Source: Methylobacterium brachiatum | Lineage (GTDB): Bacteria > Pseudomonadota > Alphaproteobacteria > Rhizobiales > Beijerinckiaceae | Length of the DNA: 64,000 nucleotides | Assembly (NCBI RefSeq): GCF_020523825.1 | Contig: NZ_JAJALK010000001.1 | Location: 434,001-498,000, forward strand | Direction: 5' to 3' | Shown: piece after piece, positions 25,745-33,928 of the stretch | Layout of the letters: each line of letters starts with the position of its first letter | Position numbering within the stretch: position 1 is the first letter of the stretch | The notes under the pieces: generated by a model | The model's input: the letters and a program-made list of their open reading frames with translations, nothing else | Told to the model about the DNA's origin: nothing | The model's database searches: none | Made by a program: the position numbers and the translations under genes

Positions 25745-25800
25745 GCGTCTCGCCACGGACAGCGAGCACCCCGACCGCGTCACATCCGAGGAGCAAACCC

Positions 25801-26550
25801 ATGGGACAAAGCATCCTGAGGACGGCCGTAGCTGCGGGCGTCTCGGTGGCGCGGTCCGGCCTCGCCGGTGCCCTCGCGCTCAGCCTGACGCTGCCGTCCT
25901 GGGCAGAGACCGTGAGCATGAACGCCCGCCCGGGCCAGCGGGCCTTCCTCCAGGGCTTCACCCATTATTTCCCGGATCAGGGCTGCCGCTCGCAGGCGGC
26001 CTCGATCGAGCTCGTCGCGCCACCGCGGGGCGGACGGATCGAGCAGCGGCGCGAGTTCAAGGTCCTCAGCGGCAAGCTCGATCAGACCGGCGGTTCGATC
26101 GACGTCGTGGACGGCTGCGAAGCCGTCAAGAAGGATTCGATGTCGATCTACTATACGGCGCGGCCCGATTTCTCCGGCCTCGACACGCTGTCCGTCGCCG
26201 TGACCTTCGGAGACGGTTCGACGGTCCCCTACACGTTCAGGATCAAGGTGGCGGACGTCGAGCGTCGCCAGGCTCCGGCGGTGACGCGAGCGCCGGCCCC
26301 GCGCGACGGCGACCCGGGTCGAGCAGCCCAGACAGCGCGCGAAGCCCCGGCGGAGCGAGCGGCCAGCACAGGCGATTTCCTCCGCGATACGGCTCGCCAG
26401 GCAACGCCCACGTCCAGACCCGCCGCGGCTGCCGCGCCTCCGAAGGCGGCCGCCCCGACCGAGACGGACGCCCCGATACCGCAGCCTCCTGCGCCGCGCG
26501 AGATGATGCCGCCCCCGAGCCCTCGGCCGCCTGCCATGCCCCAGCTCTGA
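25801..26550 (+). CDS. Secreted Ig-like protein with proline-rich tail, 249 aa
   Basis: A signal peptide (about residues 1-40, ending LPSWAE) precedes a beta-sandwich-like domain at 42-155; the stretch ARPDFSGLDTLSVAVTFGDG is typical of bacterial Ig/cadherin-like folds. The last 90 residues are rich in proline and alanine and probably extended, as in proteins that cross the cell wall or bind peptidoglycan. The ATG at 25801 follows GAGGAGC. It lies 56 bases after the preceding gene in the same orientation and is taken as part of the AAA+ operon. Confidence 0.72.
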   Translation: MGQSILRTAVAAGVSVARSGLAGALALSLTLPSWAETVSMNARPGQRAFLQGFTHYFPDQGCRSQAASIELVAPPRGGRIEQRREFKVLSGKLDQTGGSIDVVDGCEAVKKDSMSIYYTARPDFSGLDTLSVAVTFGDGSTVPYTFRIKVADVERRQAPAVTRAPAPRDGDPGRAAQTAREAPAERAASTGDFLRDTARQATPTSRPAAAAAPPKAAAPTETDAPIPQPPAPREMMPPPSPRPPAMPQL

Positions 26551-26674
26551 CAAGCCCGGACCTGCGCCGGATGACGGGGTCACTACTCAACGTCCGCGAA
26601 GATCGCAAGATCTTCGCCCGACCGCGATGTCCGGGCGGCACCGTAGATGCCGCGCCATCGAATGGAGCCCGGAG

Positions 26675-26878
26675 ATGACGATCATCATCGGATCCATTCT
26701 CGCCGCGGGAGCCCTCTATGGGGCGGTTTACGTTTATCATGTGCGACGAGCGTTGCATTCCGCAGACCGCAATCACTTTCCCAAATCAATATTTCTTGCC
26801 TATACGGCTCTACAGGCGTCCTTGTTTATCATTGTTTTGACAGCATGCGTCTGGTTGGTGTTCCAGCTGATGTCGTAA
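26675..26878 (+). CDS. Small two-span membrane protein, 67 aa
   Basis: A 67-residue protein with two clear membrane spans (about residues 2-20 and 43-65) joined by a basic, polar loop (HVRRALHSADRNHFPKS). The ATG at 26675 follows a GGAG ribosome site. It is less GC-rich than its neighbours. No family is recognised. It lies 124 bases after the secreted Ig-like protein and could be the last gene of the AAA+ operon or separate. Confidence 0.6.
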   Translation: MTIIIGSILAAGALYGAVYVYHVRRALHSADRNHFPKSIFLAYTALQASLFIIVLTACVWLVFQLMS

Positions 26879-27731
26879 GCATAGCGCAAGGAGTTGGTGG
26901 ATATCGCATTCTGGCGGCTACAGACCGTTGTGGTCCGTCGTCCGAACCGGAGGGCGCAGATCACTCCTGGCGGGCGCTCCCGGGGCATACAATCGGATTG
27001 CCTCGCCGAAACCCGGTGTTTGCTCAGCCTCGCAACGCGGTCCGGCCTTGATCCGCGACCACGCGCAAAACCCAGCAGAGCCCCCATGTCGAACGCTCGG
27101 AAGATCCCTTCGTGGTCTTCGGCACCGAGATCGTGGATCTTTGGGTAACGCTGGTTGAACCTGGCCGGGGTGGCCGCCGCCGCCCCGCAGATCAACCCGA
27201 TCCGAAGACACGATCCGAGTGTTGATCCGATCCCGACGCAGGTGGTGGCGCCGAGGGGTTGCTCGCCCGGACGCAGCCGCTGGTCGCTGCCGGAATGCAG
27301 GTCTAGGCGCTCCTTGCCCCGTCAGGTGCGGGTCCATCGGCCTATGACCGCGCGCTCGCGGCCAAGCGCGCCGCTCTCGGGTGCCGGCTACCGATCTATG
27401 AGGACCGAGCCCAGGGCACGGCGAGCATACGACCCGGCCGCCCCGGCACGGTACCCCCTCCATCTGTACGATTTGACGGTCCGGTCGCAGCCCGATGTTG
27501 TCTGCACGCATTCATGGGCCAACGTGCCAGAAGACCGGATGCGAAAGAATGTGGCCGGTCGTCTTCAAACGAGACGCGGCACTTGCTGTCGTCCTGCCTG
27601 ACCGGTCCCGCCTGTTCGCGATGCGGCTCGATCTTCAACGGCGAAAACCCATGACGACGATTCCATGGACGTCTCGACAGAGCGGACGGGTCGAGCGCGA
27701 GGGCAAGCAAACGACTCGGGAGGAGGTGACG
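26879..27731. other. 853-base stretch without a supported gene
   Basis: Several frames are open for 300-500 bases on both strands, but none has a good start, ribosome site, coherent codon use or a recognisable domain. Short protein-like pieces appear in different frames (minus strand near 27050-27180, plus strand near 27320-27400), each soon broken by stops. This looks like decayed coding sequence or a long untranslated region. I see no insertion-sequence ends, FixK boxes or terminator in it. Confidence 0.5.
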
Positions 27732-28577
27732 ATGCGATGGTTCGACCGTGGGTCCGGCGCCGCCGTGCTCGGTGCGGTCTTGGCCCTCAACCTCGCCGCC
27801 GCGGGGCGGGTCGCCGCGCAGGCGCAGCAATCGGTGCCGCGCGTCGAGTCCGCCGTGACGGATCTGCGCTTCGTCCCTTTGAGCGATCTGCCGCGCGCCC
27901 CCGAGCGGCGGGCGACGCGCGACGCGTGCAACGATGTTCCGGTGCCGGCGCGGTCCGAGGCAGCACGATCGGTCGCCGAACGCGGCTGGTCGATCACGGG
28001 GGAGGCTGCGCTCGGCCGCTACCGGGCGGTCAGCTTCGCGGGTTCCCTAGGCCGCGGTCCAAGCGGCACCTGCCTGATCGGTGACGGCAATGTCGGCGTG
28101 TTCGACGGGCAGCGTCTCGTCGCCCTAATCTACGGGCGCGACGGGGCGCAGCGTATCGGCCGTATCGGCGCGCGCGACGACGGCACCGTCCGAATCTGGG
28201 ACGGTGATGTTCAGCGTTTGCCGGTCGGCGACCTGACGGTGCATGCGGACGGAAGCCTCCTGCTGGCTTCGCTCCCGAGCGAAGACACCGTCTGTGGGGG
28301 ACGCGGATCGGTGCCCGCCATCACCACCATGCCGATCGACAAGGCGCGGGCCGCCCTGATCGCCAAGGGCTGGACGCCAATTCGCGGCGCACCGAGCCCG
28401 GATTCCCGAGAACAGGACCTCGCCCGGCAGGGCATCATCGAGGTCGACAGCTGTTCCGGGACCGGACTGGCCTATTGCGCCTTCGCGTATACCGGCCCGG
28501 CGGGCAGGCTCTCGGTGACGACCATCGGCGACGCGGAGATGCCCGAAGTGTCCGCCTACGAGGTGACGTGCCGATGA
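27732..28577 (+). CDS. Secreted hypothetical protein, 281 aa
   Basis: An exported protein with a signal peptide (GAAVLGAVLALNLAAAGRVAAQAQ, cleavage near residue 31). The mature part is beta-rich with cysteine pairs (about residues 66, 114, 184, 237, 244 and 280). I recognise no family. The ATG at 27732 has an excellent ribosome site (GGAGGAGGTGACG). Its stop overlaps the next start by four bases, so the two secreted proteins are coupled and may act together in the periplasm. Confidence 0.75.
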   Translation: MRWFDRGSGAAVLGAVLALNLAAAGRVAAQAQQSVPRVESAVTDLRFVPLSDLPRAPERRATRDACNDVPVPARSEAARSVAERGWSITGEAALGRYRAVSFAGSLGRGPSGTCLIGDGNVGVFDGQRLVALIYGRDGAQRIGRIGARDDGTVRIWDGDVQRLPVGDLTVHADGSLLLASLPSEDTVCGGRGSVPAITTMPIDKARAALIAKGWTPIRGAPSPDSREQDLARQGIIEVDSCSGTGLAYCAFAYTGPAGRLSVTTIGDAEMPEVSAYEVTCR

Positions 28578-29083
28578 GCCGATCATCCCGCGGCGGATTG
28601 CCGATCCTGGTGACGGGCATGCTCCTGTGCGGCCCCGCCTCAGCCGGGTCACCCGTCCAGCACTATAGCAACGACCGCTTCGGCTTCTCGGTCGATCTTC
28701 CGGCCGAACTGATCGCGGAACCGCCACCCGATAACGGCGACGGACAGGCCTTCCACGCCCCCGACAACACGTTGCGCGTGACCGTCTCGGGCCTGAACAA
28801 CGCGCTCGATCAGACTCTGACGGACTTCATTGCGTCCGACCGCGCACGCTGCCGGCACCAGCCGCCGGACTACCTCCTCGAGCGGCCGGACCGCATCGTC
28901 TTTTCCTGCATGACGGCGGACGGCATCCTCTATCAGAAGACCATCCGGTCGGGCCGCGGGACCGACACGGCTTTCGTCAGCCTGCGCATCCGCTACCCTG
29001 CCAGCGAAAAAGCCCGGTGGCAGGCGGCGGTTGTCACCGCGTCGAACACCTTCCGGATCCTGGCTTCAGCGCGGGAGCGATGA
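28574..29083 (+). CDS. Secreted hypothetical protein, 169 aa
   Basis: A signal peptide (residues 7-25, LPILVTGMLLCGPASAG) precedes a compact domain beginning HYSNDRFGFSVDLPAELI, the form seen in small periplasmic proteins with a FGFSVDLP-like start. Two cysteines (about residues 95 and 112) could pair. It starts inside the stop of the preceding secreted protein gene and likely works with it. No function can be assigned. Confidence 0.72.
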   Translation: MSRSSRGGLPILVTGMLLCGPASAGSPVQHYSNDRFGFSVDLPAELIAEPPPDNGDGQAFHAPDNTLRVTVSGLNNALDQTLTDFIASDRARCRHQPPDYLLERPDRIVFSCMTADGILYQKTIRSGRGTDTAFVSLRIRYPASEKARWQAAVVTASNTFRILASARER

Positions 29084-29243
29084 GGGCGCGACATTCTCCA
29101 CGGTTGCGGGCGACTGACGCGCGTTTGCGATCGGCGACCGACGCACGCTAGGTCCGAAATCCGGCGACATTTTCACCGCCCACCCGGTGACCCCTCCCGC
29201 AAATGATGCTTAGGCGGATCATCCCGAGCCGCCGGAGGTGCCG

Positions 29244-29582
29244 ATGAAGCAGATTGAGGCCATCATTGCGTGGACGCCCGCGCGATGGGCGGAGCTGAAG
29301 CCCGAGACGGCGGGGCAGGTCGTCGTGGTGCCGGTGCCGGACGAAGCCGGTACTTCCAAACGCTACATGATGCGGGCGGGCGCCAGCTCCTCGGCGCTGG
29401 CCGCATTGTCGGACGAGGCGCGGATCGCCCGGCTGTTCATCGATTTCCAGACGCTCGTGGTCCGCGACGGCCTCGACCCGCAGGACGTCCACCGCGCCTT
29501 CCTGGCGATCGACGAGTACCGGTTCCGGATCGCACCGGACACCGAGGGCGCCGAATTCGAGGACCCGCCCGAGGAGGATTGA
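29244..29582 (+). CDS. Hypothetical protein, 112 aa
   Basis: A small acidic soluble protein, MKQIEAIIAWTPARWAELK at the start and EDPPEED at the end. The ATG at 29244 follows GGAGGTG; a GTG two codons upstream overlaps that ribosome site and is less likely. No family is recognised. The gene converges on the TonB receptor gene and is separated from the secreted pair by 160 bases, so it is probably a single-gene unit. Confidence 0.6.
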   Translation: MKQIEAIIAWTPARWAELKPETAGQVVVVPVPDEAGTSKRYMMRAGASSSALAALSDEARIARLFIDFQTLVVRDGLDPQDVHRAFLAIDEYRFRIAPDTEGAEFEDPPEED

Positions 29583-29644
29583 AGCCGCCGGTGAGACCGC
29601 GGTCGGACTGGGCCGCTGCGCGGTCTCGACGGCAGCCGACAATT

Positions 29645-31837
29645 TCAGAGGTCGGCCGTCAGCGACAGTTTGAAGGTGCGCGGCATGCCAAGGATCAGTT
29701 TGCCGGCGCCGGTCGAGGCGTAATAATCGCGGGCGGCGACATTCTCGACATTGAAGCTCGCGATCAAAGGTGTGTCGTTGATCGTGAACCGATAGCGTAT
29801 ACCCAGGTCGAAGCGCGTCCAATCCGGGATCTTCTGGGTGCTCACCTGGTCGTAATACTGCGCGGCCGTGTAGAGCACCCGACCCGCCAGCGAGGCGCCT
29901 GGAAGCAGATGGCGCGGCAGGTCGACCTCCGCGGTAAGATTGAGTTGCACCGCCGGAACGCCGGGCGCGACCTTGCCGTCGAACGCACCGCCGGCGGTTT
30001 TGACCAGCCGGCCGTCGAGCAATGTGATGCCGCCCAGGAGGCGGATGCCATCGACCGGCGAACCGAAGACGTTGAAATCGATACCCTTATTGTGCTGCTC
30101 ACCGGTCAGCCCGTAGATGCGGGTGACCGGGTCCAGGAACGGTGACGGCAAGGCGATGTCGTAGAAGGCGAGCGTCAGGCCGAGTTCGCCGAGATCGAAC
30201 TTGGCGCCCGTCTCGAGTTGGGTGGACACGGTCGGCGGGAAGACCGCGCCGGCATTCCGGGCGTCGCTGGGCGCCGTCGGACCGAGGCTCAGACCTTCGG
30301 CATAGCTGGCGTAGAGCGACATCCACGGCACGGGTTTGACCACCATGCCGGCGAGCGGCGTGACGGCACTCTTGGCGTAGGTGGACGCCAAAGCGGCCGT
30401 GACAGGATCGTAATTCCTGTTTTCGACGGATTGCCCGCGGACCCCGACGATCAGATCGATGACGTGCGGGACGACCGATACGGTGTCGACTGCCGCCAAT
30501 CCCTTCAGCTCAGCCGGTTGCTGCGCGACGATTCTCGGAATGCGGGCGAAGTTCGGCGGCAGGCTCGCCAGGGGCCTGTAGAGGTTGGAGACCACGGACG
30601 GCCCGAGGCCGGACGCGTATGGATTGTCGTTGCTGTACGCCGTTCCCACGATGGCGACCGCATGGTGGACGGTGCCGGTGTCGAAGCTGCCGCGGATTCC
30701 AGCCTCGGCCGTAAGCTGCGACTGTCGATCCGGGAAGAGGATCGTCCGCCCGTTCAAGTCCCCACGGGCATTGGTGATCGTGAAGGTGGGATAGGTGAAG
30801 AACTCGCTCGTCCGTGAGCCGCCGAAGGCCGCGAAGAGCGTCCAGTCCGGCGCCACGTCGTATTCCGCCCGGGCCACGGCAAAGCCGGACTCGGAATCCG
30901 TGAAAGCCCAGCGCGGCTGCTGGTTGATCGTGAGGTCCGGTGCCCGCGGGACCGCTATGCCGGGCAGGATGCTGAAGGCTCCCGTCGGGCTGCGGTAGGC
31001 GAGGTTGTGATAGCCGGCATCCAGGCTGAAGCGGAACGCCTCGCCCCGGTAATCGAGCCCCAGCGTCGCGCCGCCGTTCCGGATCGCCTGCTGATCGATC
31101 GGGGTCTGGCCGTCGCTGTAGAACGCGTTGAGACGCACGCCCAGCGCATTGCCCTCGCCGAACCGGCGACCGACATCGACCTGGGTGCTACCGCTGGCGC
31201 GCGACATGTAGGTCGTCGTGACCCGCGTGACCGGGACGTCGCCCGCGCGTTTGGGGATCAGGTTCACGACACCCGCGACGCTGCCGTTCGGCGGAAATCC
31301 ATACAGGAACGCCGCCGGGCCGTGTTGAACTTCGAACCGCTCGATGCCTTCGATGATCGGCTTACGCGCATCGCTGATGCCGTAGAGGCCGTCGAAGGCG
31401 AAATCGCGCGAGTTCAACACGACGCCGCGGACGAAGACGATGTCCTGGCTGCCGAACGGGGGTTGGGCTGTGCGGACCGCGGGGTCGTTGGCGAGCACAT
31501 CGGCGACGGTGCGGGCACCCTGGTCGCGGGCCAGCTCGGCCGCGTAATTGTTCTGCGTGAACGGCGTCTCGAAGATGCTTCGGTTGCCGAGCAGGCCGAC
31601 GCGGCCTTGCGCAGCCACCTGCCCGCCCGCGTAGAGCGGCGACGGCTGACCGATCGTGCCGGAGGTTGGCGGCCGGCCGATGCCCGTCTGCGTCACGCTG
31701 AGTTCGTCCAGCATCACCGCGTCTGCAGGCTCCTGCGCGACAGCCGGCGTGGCAACGGTCGCCCCGACAAGTATCGCGCACGCCGACGCCATCGAAACGA
31801 GATATCCGTGTCGCGATCCAGGTTCCGCAACAATCAT
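29645..31837 (-). CDS. TonB-dependent siderophore receptor
   Basis: A 730-residue outer-membrane receptor of the ferric-siderophore family. After a signal peptide (cleavage near AVAQ, residue 35) come a plug domain at about 70-190 (TVADVLANDP, IVFVRGVVLNSRDFAFDGL, VQHGPAAFLYGFPPNGSVAG) and a 22-strand-type barrel whose last strand ends FKLSLTADL, with a C-terminal hydrophobic pattern suited to BAM insertion. No siderophore transport or biosynthesis genes are adjacent, so it probably takes up a foreign ferric siderophore. The ATG at 31837 was chosen; an ATG at 31912 would add 25 residues ahead of the signal peptide. An iron-control-like palindrome lies at 31970-31984. Confidence 0.9.
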   Translation of the reverse strand: MIVAEPGSRHGYLVSMASACAILVGATVATPAVAQEPADAVMLDELSVTQTGIGRPPTSGTIGQPSPLYAGGQVAAQGRVGLLGNRSIFETPFTQNNYAAELARDQGARTVADVLANDPAVRTAQPPFGSQDIVFVRGVVLNSRDFAFDGLYGISDARKPIIEGIERFEVQHGPAAFLYGFPPNGSVAGVVNLIPKRAGDVPVTRVTTTYMSRASGSTQVDVGRRFGEGNALGVRLNAFYSDGQTPIDQQAIRNGGATLGLDYRGEAFRFSLDAGYHNLAYRSPTGAFSILPGIAVPRAPDLTINQQPRWAFTDSESGFAVARAEYDVAPDWTLFAAFGGSRTSEFFTYPTFTITNARGDLNGRTILFPDRQSQLTAEAGIRGSFDTGTVHHAVAIVGTAYSNDNPYASGLGPSVVSNLYRPLASLPPNFARIPRIVAQQPAELKGLAAVDTVSVVPHVIDLIVGVRGQSVENRNYDPVTAALASTYAKSAVTPLAGMVVKPVPWMSLYASYAEGLSLGPTAPSDARNAGAVFPPTVSTQLETGAKFDLGELGLTLAFYDIALPSPFLDPVTRIYGLTGEQHNKGIDFNVFGSPVDGIRLLGGITLLDGRLVKTAGGAFDGKVAPGVPAVQLNLTAEVDLPRHLLPGASLAGRVLYTAAQYYDQVSTQKIPDWTRFDLGIRYRFTINDTPLIASFNVENVAARDYYASTGAGKLILGMPRTFKLSLTADL

Positions 31838-32282
31838 GATTCTTGATACTTCGTAATTTGGAGCAAAACGCGCGGAACCGTCGAAATAATTGATCGAACA
31901 TGCTCGCGGCATGTCGGCGATATCGCGATCGATATGAAATGAGTCAAGAATTTTATTCGTATTATTGAGTTAGAAAATTTCTAATTATCTGATGATCATG
32001 AGTTAATTAGGGTAAAATGTGTATTATAACCGATCAAAAACATAATCTTTCTATCGAAAATATGATCTTGAGGACATGAGTTGCGACGTGCCGACATTTA
32101 CTGAAGCCGCGCTCTATATCCCGTGGCTCGGATCGCGCAGCCCACATGTCATCTTCGGATCTCGCAGCGGCTTCACGACCTCCTCGCAGCCGACGCTCGC
32201 GCAAGCGTGAGAATAACGAATACACTTCTCCCGAGAACCGCCCTATCTTCCGGTTGTGTCCTGACACCGCCGGAGGCCGGCC
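31838..32282. other. 445-base AT-rich intergenic region
   Basis: This divergent region between the TonB receptor and the aldo/keto reductase is strikingly AT-rich at 31935-32070 for this genome. It contains the palindrome at 31970-31984 and probably the promoters of both neighbours. No gene is supported in it. Confidence 0.55.
31970..31984. promoter_or_regulatory. Irr/ICE-like palindrome upstream of TonB receptor
   Basis: TTAGAAAATTTCTAA is a 15-base palindrome with TTAGAA/TTCTAA arms. It resembles the iron control element bound by the Rhizobiales regulator Irr (TTTAGAA-type arms). It lies 133 bases upstream of the receptor start used here, consistent with iron-dependent control. Confidence 0.55.
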
Positions 32283-33188
32283 ATGCCTGTATCCCGTCGT
32301 GCCGTCATCGCGGCCGCTGCCCTCGCGCCCCTCGGGGGGCGCCTGACCTGGGCCGCGGAGCCGCTGATCCGGCGGCCGATCCCGTCCAGCGGCGAGATGC
32401 TGCCGGCGATGGGGATCGGGACGTCCCGGCGCTACGAGGTCGAGCCCAATGCCGAGGCGGTGGCGCCCCTGAAAGCCGCGGTGCAGAGCTTCGTGTCGCT
32501 CGGCGGCTCGGTGATCGACACCGCGCCGAGCTACGGCACAGCCGAGGACGTGCTCGGCCTGATCCTCGCCGAGCCCGGCTTGCGCCAGAAGATCTTTCTG
32601 GCCAGCAAGGTCGACACCCAGGGCCGCGACGCGACGCTCGCCGAGTTCGAGCGATCCCTGAAGCGCATGAGGGTCGAGAGCCTCGATCTCGTGGCGGTCC
32701 ACAACCTGATCGACGTGAACGAGAATCTGGCGGTCCTGCGCGACCTGAAGCGGGACAAGCGGATTCGCTATGTCGGCGTCACGGTCTGGAAGGACGGCCA
32801 GCTCGACGCGCTCGAAGCCGTGATGAAACGCGAACCTCTCGACTTCATCCAGGTGAATTACGCCATCGACAACCGGGCCGCGGCCGAGCGCGTGCTGCCG
32901 CTCGCCGCCGAGAAGGGCGTCGCCGTGATGACCAACGTGCCCTTCGGCCGCGACCGCCTGTTCAAGGCGGTGCAGGGCAAGGAGCTGCCGCCGGTGGCGA
33001 AGGATCTCGGCTGCACCAGCTGGCCGCAGGTCTTCCTGAAATACGTGCTCGGCCAACCGGCCGTGACCTGCCCGATCCCCGGCATGGCCAAGGTCGCCTA
33101 TGTCGAGGACAACCTCGCCGCCGCCCGGGGCCCGCTTCCCGACCAGGCCCAGCGCAAGCAGTTGGAGAGCTTCATCGATGCGGTCTGA
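32283..33188 (+). CDS. Tat-exported aldo/keto reductase
   Basis: A 301-residue aldo/keto reductase with a twin-arginine signal (SRRAVIAAAALAPLGG, mature start near residue 25). The catalytic set can be read: Asp and Tyr in VIDTAPSYGTAEDVLG, Lys in FLASKVD and His in LVAVHNL. The strand order fits the (beta/alpha)8 barrel. Export of an NADPH-dependent enzyme is unusual, since the periplasm lacks free nicotinamides; Tat export of prefolded protein with bound cofactor would explain it. Its stop overlaps the start of another Tat-exported NADP-binding protein by 11 bases. Confidence 0.87.
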   Translation: MPVSRRAVIAAAALAPLGGRLTWAAEPLIRRPIPSSGEMLPAMGIGTSRRYEVEPNAEAVAPLKAAVQSFVSLGGSVIDTAPSYGTAEDVLGLILAEPGLRQKIFLASKVDTQGRDATLAEFERSLKRMRVESLDLVAVHNLIDVNENLAVLRDLKRDKRIRYVGVTVWKDGQLDALEAVMKREPLDFIQVNYAIDNRAAAERVLPLAAEKGVAVMTNVPFGRDRLFKAVQGKELPPVAKDLGCTSWPQVFLKYVLGQPAVTCPIPGMAKVAYVEDNLAAARGPLPDQAQRKQLESFIDAV

Positions 33189-33921
33189 TCGCACCACGCG
33201 GCGCGCTGCGCTCGCCCTCGCCGCGGGCTTCTCCTTCGCGGCCGCCCTTCCGGCGCTGGCCCAAGACAGTCCCAAGAAGATCCGGATCGGGGTGATCGGG
33301 GCCGGCAATATCGGCGGTACGATCGGCACCCTCTGGGTCAAGGACGGCCACGAGGTGATGTTCGCCTCGCGCCATCCGGACACCCTGGCGCCGCTGATCG
33401 CCGCGCTCGGGCCGAAGGCCAAGGCCGGGACGCCCGACGAGGCGATCAAGTTCGGCGACGCCGTGTTCGTGGCGGTGCCGTACAAGGCCTATCCGGACCT
33501 CTCCAAGGACCTCGCCTCCGCGCTCGCCGGCAAGGTCGTGCTCGACGCCGGCAATGCAACGCAGAAGCGCGACGGCGCGCTCTACGACGAGGTCCAGGCG
33601 AACGGGATCGGGCCGACCTCGGCCAAGTATCTTCCCGGCGCCAAGCTGGTCCGGGCGTTCAACGCCGCCAACTACAAGGTGTTCGCGAAGGCGGGCGCCG
33701 ATGGCGGCAAGGACCGGCCCGGCGGCCGGATGGCGATCCCGATCGCGGGCGACGATCCGGCCGCGCTCAAGGTGGCCGAGGGTCTCGTCCGCGATGCCGG
33801 TTTCGACCCGGTCGTGGTCGGTTCGTTGAAGGACGCCGACAAGTTCGCCATGGGCTCCCCGGGCTTCGGCCACGAGGCGACCGCGCCCGAACTGCGCGAG
33901 AAGCTCGGGTTGGGGAAGTAA
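33178..33921 (+). CDS. Tat-exported NADP/F420-reductase-like protein
   Basis: A 247-residue protein with a twin-arginine-type signal (TTRRAALALAAGFSFAAALPALAQ) and an N-terminal Rossmann fold (IGVIGAGNIGGTIGTLW, then FASRHP after the second strand) matching the family of F420-dependent NADP reductases and related NADP oxidoreductases. The SRHP segment suggests NADP preference. It starts inside the aldo/keto reductase gene, so the pair is coupled and may form one redox module. F420 itself is not made by this lineage as far as I know, so the substrate is uncertain. Confidence 0.82.
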   Translation: MRSDRTTRRAALALAAGFSFAAALPALAQDSPKKIRIGVIGAGNIGGTIGTLWVKDGHEVMFASRHPDTLAPLIAALGPKAKAGTPDEAIKFGDAVFVAVPYKAYPDLSKDLASALAGKVVLDAGNATQKRDGALYDEVQANGIGPTSAKYLPGAKLVRAFNAANYKVFAKAGADGGKDRPGGRMAIPIAGDDPAALKVAEGLVRDAGFDPVVVGSLKDADKFAMGSPGFGHEATAPELREKLGLGK

Positions 33922-33928
33922 GGGGCGC

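Noticed and set aside
23383..25800. Upstream part of a 1055-codon frame running through the Sel1-like and secreted genes
   Set aside because: It is out of frame with two recognisable proteins and arginine-rich; only its last 250 codons, from the ATG at 25801, form a real gene.
26800..27195. 131-codon minus-strand frame in the gene-poor region
   Set aside because: TTG start, no ribosome site, mixed codon use, and overlap with the better small membrane gene at 26675-26878.
32034..33485. Long minus-strand frame across the aldo/keto reductase
   Set aside because: The sense strand has all four catalytic residues of the aldo/keto reductase family.
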